The notes: generated from the letters alone by a model not told the origin. DNA of 64,000 bases from Cryptomeria japonica (GCF_030272615.1 NC_081412.1:342421870-342485869); one strand, 5' to 3'. Numbered from the stretch's first letter, positions 49,861-60,340 are shown. Numbers and translations: made by a program.

Positions 49861-50021
49861 ACCATTAAACCCGAACTTTGAAAATCAAAAAATGACTAAA
49901 AACGACAAAATGAAAAGTCAAAAGAGGGTCAAAAATGTTGACTTACTAGTGGTCCACGCGCTGCAGGTCTCCGATACCTCCGAACGCGCTCGAAACGGTG
50001 TCTATGATAAGGAATAGGCAT

Positions 50022-50450
50022 TTTCTCTGCAGACCAAATTCTCTTTCTCCAAAGTCAACAGAGCACAAATGAATCTAATTCAAGCCCTTTTCCCCTTTTA
50101 TAGGAGGAAAATGAAATTAGGGTTAGCCAAATGGACTTGTAATATGGTCGCGGTCTCCCCTATACCATAACATTTGTAACTTATCAAGAGATGAATCAAT
50201 TTCACCACATTTCACATGCACGAAATCATACACATCATACACAACTCATCAAATTAAATAAAAAATTTTCAAAATATTGATTCATCTCCCGAGGGGGCAT
50301 CACCATCAAATATCGAATTTGGGGCATCACACATCAAATCAAATCCGGGGCACGACTGACAAATCAAAAGAGCGACAAAAAAATTGCATTTGATCATAAA
50401 TCACAAAAACACATCATTTTCTTTGAAATAACATGTGCACACATGTCACT
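50022..50450. other. Promoter side of the PMD gene of B and sequence before the polypurine tract
   Basis: TATAAAAG (minus, 50103-50097) lies 82 bp upstream of the exon 1 ATG. Further out, ATTCATCTCCCGAGGGGGCATC (50280-50303) is shared with element A at about 57857-57880. No ORF. Confidence 0.6.
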
Positions 50451-50466
50451 TCAAAGAGGGGCAAAA
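50451..50466 (+). other. Polypurine tract of element B
   Basis: TCAAAGAGGGGCAAAA directly before the 3' LTR start TGTAGACG. Confidence 0.85.
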
Positions 50467-51955
50467 TGTAGACGTATAAAAATGACTATATTCCTAAATG
50501 AATATTTTATGTTCATTTCTCTATTTGATTAAATTCAATTTAATTAAATTATCCACATTCTTCTATTTTATTAAGTAAATTACTCAATTTATTTAAATAA
50601 AATTCACTATACCCATTTAATGAATAAATCATTTTATTCAATTAAATCCCCCCTATCCACTTTTAATTAAATTCAAATTTAATTAAATAGTTATCCTAAA
50701 TTGAATAAATCTAATTTATTTAATTTCCCCAAATTGCAACCAAATTGAATTAAATCATTTAAATCATTTAAATCAATTAAATCCTATTATCCCTCCATCC
50801 ACTTGCAAAATCCTAAATCCCTTTCTAATCCTTTCTAGACTCTTCTAATCGCTTCTAATTAGCCTAACCCATCCTCTAAACTTTGTCACATTCCTAAGCA
50901 AGAGGAGGTCACTTCTCAATTCCTCAAAGTCTTTGATAACCATTAAAGGCTTTCAACCTTCAACCACTTAATTCCTCAAAGTCTTTGATAACCATTGAAG
51001 GCTTCCAACTTTCAACCACTTAATCTCCCAAAGTCTCCAATAACCATTAATGGTTAACTCAAACCCTCCTACATGGTTAAAACATTTGTTTTAACTCAAC
51101 CTTCATCCAACCCAAGGGTCTCATCAGGCCTTTAATGCTTTGACCATGATTATCTCTTAACCATTTGCACAAAGGTTTATCCTTAGATTAACTCTTAATC
51201 CAGTGGGTAATCCTAACTTAAGCTTGACCCTTAGCCTCTAGATAACCATGAGGTCTTCTCAGGCATTCAATGTCTCCAACCCCTTTTTCTCAACCCAACC
51301 CTATGTTGACACTTGTCACCATTTCATTGGTGCAAATTGCAAACATGGATCCCCAACTTTCAAACTCAACCCTTGATCAACTCTTTCAATCCTGACCATC
51401 CATTACCCTATTTTTGCTATAAATAGAGCTCTCATTCCTCCATTTTAATCATCCTTCAAATTTGTAGTATCACATTTATGCTCAAATATATTCAAGCTTT
51501 CTTATATCATTTTATGCTCATCATTTAGCCTCTCTTTAGAATAAAAATTAGTCTAAATATGCATGTTTAGAATACTTTCTTTATCATTTAGCTCAATCAT
51601 AGACTAAATATATCATGTTAGGATAGTACTCATACTAACCTTGTCATCTTATCATCTAGTTTATTGCATTTCTAGAATCATACATAGCTTATAACGCATC
51701 TCATACTAAAATCTATCGAAACATCCCTCGTTCTTGCATTTGCCATCCCTAAACCATTTTGCTCAGTGATCTGAGAGCAAAAACATTGGTTTGAGGGACA
51801 TTGTGAGATAGAGAACCATGAGACCCACCTTGGGAAGCTAAGTAATACGTCATTACTCCATAGCTTGCACCAAGAAGTCCTGTGTGTGTGTGTGGACTAG
51901 TATTTAACAATATTTTCACATATTAAGTTCTATCAGCCCACTTTTCCCGCATACA
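50467..51955 (+). repeat. 3' LTR of element B (1489 bp)
   Basis: Starts TGTAGACGTATAAAAATG after the polypurine tract and ends CCCGCATACA; the last 87 bp match the remnant at 34812-34896. A TATA-like GCTATAAATAGAGC lies at about 51417-51430. A partly repeated stretch with TTCCTCAAAGTCTTTGATAACCATT occurs at about 50920 and 50970. Confidence 0.9.
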
Positions 51956-54480
51956 GTATCAACATGAATACTGACTTCTGTTCCATTATAAGGAAAATTT
52001 AAGCATTGATGGCATGTTGATGGAACTGCCTTCATTTCATGAATCCACGACATGCCGAGTAAGATATTGTATGAAAAAGGAATATCAAGTACCTGGAAAA
52101 GGACATCTCTTTCTACAGGTCCCACTCTGATAGGTAATGATGCCAGACCTTTAGAGGTCCTTTCTTCTTTATCATAGGCTTTTATTGTTATTTTCTTGTC
52201 GGGATCAATGACATTTTCAGAGAATCCTAGTTGTGTAAGCAGACTGTAAGTACATATATTCAATCCCACACCTCCATCTATCAAAACATGTTTGACTATG
52301 TGTTTATGGATCATGGCTTCAATATGCAATGGCTGGTTATGTGGATGATTTAGCGAGTTATCATCTTCTTCAGAGAAGGTCAGATAGTGAGGTGAAGTCA
52401 GATGACCCACCATAGACTGAAACCGATCAATGTCTAAATCTTTTGGAATGTTAGTGGTGAGCAATGCTTTGTCTAGGATATATTTGTGAGCAGGCGAGAG
52501 TTTTAGCAATTCAAAAATTGAGATTTGAGCATTTATCCTTTTCAACTATTCAACGACACTATATCCAGAAGCTGATGATGAAATCAACCTTTTAAGTTTA
52601 TCCAAGGTTGATTCTTTTTGTTTGTTTGACGAGGCTGGTGAGTTCGATGTTGCTTGAGCTGGGTTGGAAGAACTAGCTACTTGGAGAGTGACTTTCTTCT
52701 GAGAACGGGTCAGAGCTCTTACATATCATGATTCATTCGGTTTATCTTGGACTATAATCACATTGCAATATTCTGATTGGGAAGGCTCAATCATGTTAAT
52801 GATGTTGTCATTGCTGGTATAAGTATAATTTACTTTGGCACCTCCTTTGGTCTTTGAGGAATCACCTTATTCGTAAACACGTAAAGGGTCCTTAAATGCT
52901 TTATGATCAGCATTGATCAAGTGATTCCCAACAACAACTTTACTAGCATATGTGAGATCTTGAATCTCATGTTTTAGCTTCATGCAATTGTTTATATTAT
53001 GACCTTTTTTCTGATGGAAGTCACAGTATTCATTTTCTCTTCACCATCTTGGTTTGACTTCTGGATCATATGGTCTGGAGTTATCTAGTAGTGTTATCAA
53101 GTTGTTTGCCAATAGAGTTTTGAAAGCGGATTCATATGATTCTTCGAGAGGAGTAAAATCACGTTTAGTTTTGGAAAGACAAGGCTTTTCTTTGAACCAT
53201 TCTTTTGTTTTCTTTGGTGGATTTTCTGATGTAGCCTCAACAGCTTTAAGTGCTTGTGTACCACTAGCCAAGTTGAATATTGTGGGCTTTGAGTTAGTTT
53301 TAATACTATCTACTACTCCATCATTAACAACATTCTTATTGTTGCCTTTGCCAAATTTCCAATACTTATTCTTCTCTTTAGAGCTAAATCGTGGTTGTGT
53401 TTCTTTTCAAGGTGAGATATCTCCCTTCTTTATGAGCACATCTTCCATTTGAATGGCATTATCTACCATTTTGTTAAATGATGGGTGTACTTTCATTTGT
53501 ACACAATACTTCAGTTCAGAGACCAAGTTATTGACAAATATATCCATTTTCTCAGAGTCTGGGATAGGTCGAGAATACCTAGAAAACATCTTTCTCCAGC
53601 GTTGGAAGAAAGTAAGAAGAGGCTCCCCTGTTTTCTGTTTAGTATTGCAAAGCTCGATAATAGTCATAGGATGTCGAATGTTGTATGAGTATTGTTGTAA
53701 AAATAGTTGGATTAGTTCTTCAAACATTTTTATTCCTTTGGGTAGACTTGAGAACCATTCCATTGCTTGACCCCCTAAACTCCTTGGGAAAAGGCGCATG
53801 AGGTACGTTTGATCATGCATGAACTCCATACAGGCAACACGAAATTCCCTGACATGATCTTGAGGTTCCGAGGTACCATCATATTTGTCAAATTTTGGGA
53901 TCTCAACTCGTGAAGGAAATAAAGGCATGTATATATTTTTGTCAAATGGAAAGGGACATATTGTTTCTAGAGAATATTGTTTTGGGGACTTATCCTTATT
54001 CTTCAGTTATGTGACCTCCATCCATAAGGCTTGTAATTGTTTGTGTACCATGAGTATAGGTGATTCTTCCTTTTTAGTAACAAGTGTCTGAACATCATAT
54101 CCAGTAGGAAGTTTGGCACCTTGTTTTTCTAGTTCTAAGAAATAGTCTTCCTTCTCTCGAGCCAGGATAACTTTCATCATTTTTCTAAAGTCTTTGTCCT
54201 TTTGACAGTCAAAAATATCTTTTTCTGGGGGTTCTGTGTCATCTTCAGCTTCACTTGATGAGGAATCATTGTCGATTTCATGAACGTTACGGTTGTTTTT
54301 GTCATTGTATTCTGTCTCATGTATAGTGGGAGATTCAGGTTCATAAAAAATTGGTCTGCTTGATGACGAAGGTATGCCAGTGAGTGGATCCTCCACGTAA
54401 AATGAGTTGTCTTGATATGAGAAGGGTTGTCCTTTGCCTTTGCCTTCTTTCTTGTGAGAACTCCTAGTTTGAGTAGGCAT
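51956..54480 (-). pseudogene. gag: Gag and protease of element C, broken and cut by element B
   Basis: One frame from the ATG at 54480 (MPTQTRSSHKK). An acidic/basic N-terminus ends at a TAA (54007), at the same place as in E. The gag domain follows at 53928-53407 (KFDKYDGTSEPQDHV, FPRSLGGQAMEWFSSL, LQQYSYNIRHP), then the knuckle (CDFHQKKGHNINNC, about 53016-52975) and the protease (HVLIDGGVGLNICTY, SYNILLGMSWIHEM, 52545-51956), which runs into element B. About six stops (54007, 53407, 53041, near 52870, 52735, 52546), nearly all in former Gln, Arg or Trp codons. Continuation is at 34800. Confidence 0.92.
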
Positions 54481-56640
54481 TTTTATGGATTAGTGTGACC
54501 TAAAGTTGTTTGTGATGCAGAGATCAAGATCAATTTTAGAGCTAGTTGTTCGGTTAATGTATTGTTTGAGAGAAACAATTAAGATTTTAGTCTGGTTTCA
54601 GGAAAGACCTATCCTGTATAAGATGTCTATCTAAGTTGATTATAAGAGTAGTGTAAGATTCAGTCTGGTTTCAGGAATGATCTATCATGTGTAAGACACT
54701 ATCTAAGTGACTTAGGTTTGATAGGTAGTTGTTTGAACTAGCTGAAAAGATGATCGACCAAATCGTGCAACACAAATGGCAAAGGTACACTGTCTTGATC
54801 TGTTTATGCTTAGGATAATGATAACCAGTATTATGCTCGTTGTAGACTATTTTTAGGCAAGTTTGACTGTTCTGTTCTGACAAAACCAGAGACTCATACA
54901 ACAGGATTTTCTGAACCGGACGACAATTTAGCAGCTATAGGATGACAACAGTTCTGTTTTGTACGAGTTGTTGTCTAGTACCGTACGACAAATGGGTATG
55001 TGCAGGAAGACAAAAGACTTAGGGCAGTTCTGTTTTGTATGACACAAGATTTAGCTTCAGACGATAGACTTTTGGATTTCGTATGACACATGATACAGTG
55101 CAGGACGACAAATGACAAAACTTGTATGACACAGGATGTGATGTAGGACGATAAATAATCAGTTTCGTACGACTGTTCACAGGGAAGAGACTAAAATTCT
55201 GAGTTTTTTCGATTGCTGAGTATGACAACTAAGTATGACCAATTCTGAGATGGACTGATTTTTTACCAGGATAGGCTAGTTTTGGACAAAATTTTGACTT
55301 AGGATGGACAAGTTATGACACAAATAGAGTTTCGACTTAAGATGGACAAGTTCTGACACAGACAGAGTTTCGACTTAGGATGGACTAACTCTGACATGGA
55401 CAAAGTTTCTAATCACTGAGTTGTTTATTGTTTTCTCCAGTTTTTTGGTATTTCAGTTTTTGTTTTGGGGATGAAAACACAGAAAACACGTAGTATAAAT
55501 AGTAACTCCAATCACAACATGCAAGCCCTAAGGAATTTGGTGACAGAAGAAAACCTTTGCTTGTAGACTCAGGTACACACCCAATAGCTAATCAGAATAC
55601 GGCCGCTGAGTCTCACGCAATGGATTCTCAACGCCGTATTATCCGACTCCAAACGCTAATGGGGGCACGAAATGACAAGTATCTTAGGAGAGTTACTATC
55701 TCTCTTGCACAAAGATTATCCCCCCTTTCGGAGGTGAACCGAGTGGCTTCTAATTTTAATTGGAACTAGTAAGGGATCCGTTCGACACGTCGAGGTATAA
55801 ACTCAATTAAGAGGTCTCCCAGACTTGAAAACCAAGGTTTAATATACTCGAAGGTACAGAGGAGAGCTATTCCCAAGCACTGTTGTTGACTTGATTTTCA
55901 TCAAATCACATTTATTTTATAGTGGGTTGGAGTACTTGGCGTTTAGCTGTTCCCACTTAGGTCGTTCCCCTCACACCGACCGTAACAACTTTAAGAGTTT
56001 TTCAACCCCTCGGGAGGGTAGACCTGCTAAAGATGTAAAAATCTCAAACAAAGAAAAAGCCTCAAGGGTTTGGATTTCTGATTGTCTAGAAAATGACAAG
56101 AGCATACTCTCCTACCTCTCAGAATTTTCAAAAAACATGAAAGACAGATTTGTTACCAAATAGCAATTTAGGTGCCTACAAAATGAATTGAAAGAATACA
56201 CGATGTTTAGTCAATTTTCCTTAGGCAACCTACAAAGACAACGAATCAGTAGTCATATTGTCTTTGTGCGACAAGCATATTCTTTGGCAATCGTTCTGTA
56301 AAAACTGATTAGGCTGTGAAAAATTCTAAGATAGACAGATAAACAACTAGGGTCAGTCGTCAGAATAATCAATTTGAATAGAATACCAAAATCATGAAAT
56401 TTGCTTCTTTTGTCTTTTTAACAAAAAAAAATACAGAATCTTACGACAGTATGTAAACTCGTACGATACAGGATTCTAGCTTGTACGAGACAGGATTCTA
56501 GTTTGTATGACACCTGCAGTTTGTCGTTTCAGCCTATGGGAAATATCGTACGAGATGTATAGATGAAAATCTGAAAAATCTGAAATCTGAAAAATAACAA
56601 AAAAGTAAGGAGTCAGTCTTGGAGGCCAAAAAATGTAGTC
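54481..56640 (-). other. Leader of element C
   Basis: Closely matches the E leader. TCGTACGA-type motifs lie at about 54890-55180 and 56430-56560; the block shared with A and B is at about 55540-56060. A short-unit repeat with GACTTAGGATGGAC(A/T)AGTTCTGACA occurs at 55295-55400. No supported ORF. Confidence 0.75.
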
Positions 56641-56643
56641 TTC

Positions 56644-56663
56644 TACCCCACGGTGGCCGCCAG
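56644..56663 (-). other. Primer binding site-like sequence of element C
   Basis: Minus strand TGGCGGCCACCGTGGGG, a few bases inside the 5' LTR. Confidence 0.6.
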
Positions 56664-56666
56664 AGA

Positions 56667-57799
56667 TGTGTGTGTGTGAAAAAGGGTCTGTAACTGCAAG
56701 CACAACACTTCAATTAGGTCATTACATGTATGGTTAGAAAATAAATAATCAATAAATAATAAACCATAACAAAGCGACTAATTGCCTTCTAAAAGATGCG
56801 AGTATAAGATTGCTCTCAGATTTTTTATAATCAATACCAATGACTAGACTACACCAAGACGAAGGATTTAATCTATATGATATTAACTAAATGGATGCAA
56901 AATGGATGAATAATTCAAGAAATATGGATTCAAGCAATAATGAATAAACTAAAAATGGATGCAAATAATCTAAAAAAGCACAATGATCTTCAATGACTCC
57001 AGAGTGAAATTAGCGTGATAATAATCTCCAAGTGTGTTCTCAAAAATTTCTGGGGTGAATTGAAATGAGAGCTGAAGGCTGAATTTATAGAGAATTACAA
57101 GAGAAAAGCTCAATTTAGGATTAATAGAAAATAATTGATAAATCAGGTTTAGTTAACCTTGAGATAGACTCCAATTATAATTTAATTGAAATGCATTTAA
57201 ATTAGAAGTCCATGTTGCATTGGAAATAATAATAAGTTAATTCCATGCATTTGTGATAAAAATAGACAATTCTTTTATTTATTCAAGAAAAGAGTCTTTT
57301 CAATGCAATTGAACTTCTTTTTTTGAAAAGCTTTGAGTTCCAATTTTAGAGAATAATCAATAATTCAATTTAATTGCTTTTTTGATTTCAAGTTCTAAAT
57401 TTAGAAAAAGAAATAATATCTCAAGTTTGATTTCTCTCTCAATTCATTTCTTTTTGTTTAATTTTCAATTCAACTCTTGTTTTGTAATTAATTCTTCTTT
57501 TTGTAATAAATTAATTCCTTTTGCATGATTAAATGAAAAAAATTATTAATTAATTAAATATGCAAGGATATTTAATAAATTAAAATGGGTTAATTGATCA
57601 AAATGATATTCTTGGAAATGATTCAATTAATTAAAAAAATATTTAATTAATATTGAGTAATTGATTTGCCATGTGATATTTGATGATTAAAGAATTAATA
57701 ATGTGCCCAAGGTTGATTTAATTGCCTTTGGTTAGGACCTTGGTGATGTTGTCTAGATTAGGGGCCCATGGTTTAGATGACCATTTTTAGGGTATTACA
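56667..57799 (-). repeat. 5' LTR of element C (1133 bp)
   Basis: Pairs with 23820-24964; small indels and scattered substitutions distinguish them. The outer end TGTAATACCC is flanked by AATAT at 57800-57804. Confidence 0.93.
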
Positions 57800-58105
57800 A
57801 ATATCACAAAAATTTAAAAATCGCAAAAAATTCAAAAACTTTGCAAAAATGATCCGATTCATCTCCCGAGGGGGCATCCTCGCATCAGTATCTATCAGTC
57901 AGCATCTGGGGCATCATATCGAGATTTATCATCTCAAACATCAAAACTGCATCATACCGAGATTTATCATCTCAAAATTGAATCAATATCATATCGAAAT
58001 CGAATCCGCATTGAAATCAAGATCAAATCTACATCCTTTCAAAATCAATATCAATAATATCATCAATCGAGTTTTCTTTGAACCAACGTGTCATCACACA
58101 TCGCT
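57800..58105. other. Element A sequence between the C insertion and the polypurine tract
   Basis: AATAT (57800-57804) is the right target duplication of C. The rest is AT-rich with CATCTCCCGAGGGGGCATC and several GGGGCATCAT-like stretches, matching the same region of B. No ORF. Confidence 0.7.
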
Positions 58106-58121
58106 TCAAAGAGGGGCAAAG
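58106..58121 (+). other. Polypurine tract of element A
   Basis: TCAAAGAGGGGCAAAG directly before the 3' LTR start TGTATACACC. Confidence 0.85.
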
Positions 58122-59165
58122 TGTATACACCTAAAAATGGTCTGAATATAGTTAATTAAATACGCAGTTATTTGATTAATCCCCCTTCCCAATTAATTGA
58201 ATTCACAAGCAATTTGATTAATTTCTCTATTCATCTATTAGTAAATAAATCTACATGATTTATTTACATAGTTCATTTCATATCCCCTTTTGATTAATTA
58301 ATTCTAAATTAATTAATTCCCCTCCATATAAATCAATTCTTCTAGTCCCTAATTAAAATTAACAAACTCAAGTTTGTTGAGATTAATTATCATTTTCCAA
58401 ATTATTTGAATTTCTAAATTCAAATTAGCACACGACTCCTAACTTTTAACCACCTAACCTAACCATCCCCTAACCATCCCCTAACCTAACCCATTCCACC
58501 TAACCCTATCCTATCTTGCACATTCTAACCTCCTATGGTGTGGATATTCTCTCCTTGAGACACATGGTACTTTTGCCACATGTCTTCTTCCTTGGACATT
58601 TGCCCTCTCATGAGCAAGGCTCCTTGACACTTGTCATCACAGAGATGACAAGTGTCCCTTCCTCCAACCTCTTCTCCAACTTCCTCAATCTTGGCCCTTG
58701 ATATCTTTAGATCAGATCTGGATCGTCGATTCCTGCCACCTTAGTTTTGGCCTTGGAATTCCTATAAATATCCTCCATTTTGGAGCAATAAGGATCCCTT
58801 GCATTCATAGTTTTAGCATCATTACTATAGGCATTTTCATTTCAATCATCTAGTAATTAACATTTTGGATTAATCATAGCATGCTAATCTAGTTTCTTAG
58901 ATCATGCATTTCATATCATTTGTATAATCAATCATGATCAAGTAGCTACTCAACTCTTGAGTTGCCACTTTGGAGGTCATTGCTCCGCTGAAAGCCAATC
59001 AATCCAACACCTTCAAGGTCCTCAAGAATAGAGGAAAATGGGACATTTCAAGGAAGACTTATGGTTTGTGTCTTTAATTTAGTTTTCAATTAAGCTTTCC
59101 ATTATGTTTTATTGTCTCATTATATGTGCATGCCTTTTTTTATATACCACATTTTTAGCATCACA
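58122..59165 (+). repeat. 3' LTR of element A (1044 bp)
   Basis: Matches 7495-8550, including the hairpin (58626-58656) and the TATA-like box (about 58762). Ends ATCACA followed by extra CACACA. It points toward AXS exon 1, whose ATG is about 330 bp downstream. Confidence 0.92.
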
Positions 59166-59171
59166 CACACA

Positions 59172-59496
59172 TATATAAACCCCACACACACAAACAAAGA
59201 AAAGACAAGACCTCAGCTATAAAACAAACGAAAAAAAAAAGAAAATCTAAACTATGAAACAAACAACCAAATAAGAATAAATAAATATAAAAAATAAAAT
59301 AAATATTTGTCTTGTAATATTATGTGTCAAATACTTCACCACTTTCAAATATCGTATAGATTGTAAAAATTGTGCTTTATTTCATTAGCCTATTAAAGTA
59401 ATTTTCTTCCTTAACAATTTTACAAATAGAAAAACAAAGCCAAATAACCTGTGGGGAAGCGAAGAGCAGCGAAGCAGAAGAAAGAAAAAGAGGAGA
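59172..59496 (+). promoter_or_regulatory. Upstream region and probable 5' UTR of the AXS gene
   Basis: CA- and A-rich sequence, then a GA-rich stretch (GAAGCGAAGAGCAGCG, GAAGAAAGAAAAAGAGGAG) directly before the ATG, as is common in plant 5' UTRs. Element A inserted here, so the older promoter may lie upstream of 7495. Confidence 0.45.
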
Positions 59497-59760
59497 ATGG
59501 CGGACAGAGTGGATCTGGATGGAAGGGTAATCGATGCCATGACGATCTGCATGATCGGAGGCGGAGGCTTCATTGGGTCTCATCTGTGCGAGAAGCTGAT
59601 GCACGATACACATCACACGGTGCTGGCTGTTGATGTCTACAGCGACAAGATTGAACATCTACTAGAGGCGGGACACCCCTGGTCTAACCGCATTCAATTT
59701 CACCGAATCAATATCAAGCACGATCCCCGCCTCGAAGGCCTTATCAAAATGGCTGATCTG
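59497..59760 (+). CDS. AXS: UDP-D-apiose/UDP-D-xylose synthase, exon 1
   Basis: 88 codons with no stop. The NAD-binding Rossmann start is intact: TICMIGGGGFIGSHLCEKL with the GxxGxxG loop (about residues 21-27) and an acidic VDVYSDKIEHLL at the end of the second strand. IQFHRINIKHDPRLEGLIKM follows, all as in plant AXS proteins. These cytosolic enzymes convert UDP-glucuronate to UDP-apiose and UDP-xylose for cell-wall polymers such as rhamnogalacturonan II. The exon ends CTG before GTACTTGC, a plausible donor at 59761. The full protein is about 390 residues; no later exon was found in the next 4.2 kb, so there is a long intron or this is an isolated fragment. Confidence 0.9.
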
Positions 59761-60340
59761 GTACTTGCATTTGCTTGCCTTCTACTTTCCTTTCCATCAT
59801 ACATCTATGCATGCTACATTCCTTTTCATCATTTATTTATGCATGCTGCCCGATCTTTCTCTCAAACTCTCTTCCGTTGCCAGGGTAGGTCGTATGTGTA
59901 TATGGAAGAACAAATGTATGGATGAATTTGGGGATCTTTCAGAATATGGAAAAAATGTCTGGTTGCAGCTGGAAATATGGGCGCATAAGCAGACCTTGAG
60001 AGTAATCACTTTTGTTGCGAGAGTGATAACTTTTCCCTTTATTATGATATTATGAATAGATTTAGTCGCATATGGGTATTTTCAGATATACTTCCGCTGC
60101 TCCTAATTACCCTTTCCTTGTTCCTATCTATACTCAAATGCTGTAGCTTGTTTTCTAGGTTTTACTGGAGATCACAGTATCAATTTTAAACTTCCGGATG
60201 TTACAATTAGCTCCTCCTGTAAGGAGTGATTTGAACTGCGTTTTTAGGCCCTATAGGGGATCATTGTTCCAATTTCAAATTTTCAATAGAGACCTGTTGT
60301 GAAGCAAAAGCATCTTGACAATATACGAAGAAAACATCCA
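59761..60340. other. Presumed start of AXS intron 1
   Basis: T-rich, no conserved coding sequence. An ORF at 59765-60055 has no recognisable family and mostly reads as intron sequence. Confidence 0.5.

Larger units (their letters stand above)
46959..50021 (-). pseudogene. Antisense two-exon PMD gene of element B, best-preserved copy
   Basis: Exon 1: 50021 to 49947, 25 codons (MPIPYHRHRFERVRRYRRP), ending CTA before a consensus GTAAGT donor. Intron 49946-48906 (1041 bp) ends TTGACAG. Exon 2: 48905 to 46959, one frame of 648 codons with five stops (48902, 48131, 47984, 47447, 47291), all explicable by C-to-T or G-to-A. Domains: PMD (LSQADLDIIERCGLTSLLDM, WHSDTNTFHFATGEMT, LAGFIGGFLCPDRRSKGF, LLQVWCWEHIPAARPLADRD, about codons 15-300), an Asp/Glu then Arg/Gly-rich linker (RGRGARGRRGDRGRRGDRG), a coiled coil (IQQLQAQILTYQRQISQL), and a tail (AEYYRRHYEAAVPRDRR, then Ser/Arg/Pro-rich). 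TATAAAAG lies 82 bp upstream of the ATG. Nuclear role suspected from the basic regions; function unknown. Confidence 0.85.
34812..51955 (+). mobile_element. Element B: Ty3/gypsy Tat-type retrotransposon, innermost of the nest
   Basis: Plus-strand order: 85-bp remnant of the 5' LTR, PBS, leader with TAGCGCAT arrays, gag-pol 38102-45561, antisense PMD gene 46959-50021, polypurine tract, 3' LTR 50467-51955. C sequence resumes directly after its right end. Length 17.1 kb with most of the 5' LTR missing. It is the best preserved of the three elements. Confidence 0.92.
23820..57799 (-). mobile_element. Element C: Ty3/gypsy Tat-type retrotransposon nested in A and interrupted by B
   Basis: Minus-strand order: 5' LTR (57799-56667), PBS-like site, leader, gag and protease (54480-51956), interruption by element B, G-patch to integrase (about 34800-29887), antisense PMD gene (plus strand, 26079-28456), polypurine tract (24980-24965), 3' LTR (24964-23820). 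Flanked by AATAT on both sides. Own sequence about 16.8 kb. Same family as element E. Confidence 0.93.
7495..59171 (+). mobile_element. Element A: Ty3/gypsy Tat-type retrotransposon, outermost of a three-level nest
   Basis: Matching LTRs at 7495-8550 and 58122-59165 (3' end extended by a few CA repeats), PBS at 8556, gag-pol from 11446 to 18738, an antisense PMD gene at 20465-23594 and a polypurine tract at 58106. Element C occupies 23820-57799 within it. Excluding C, A is about 17.7 kb. TATAT flanks both ends (7490-7494 and 59172-59176), but in a TA-rich site this is weak evidence for a target duplication. Coding regions are heavily interrupted. Confidence 0.9.

Noticed and set aside
58516-58701. 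ORF within the 3' LTR of A
   Set aside because: The equivalent 5' LTR stretch differs by indels that break the frame.
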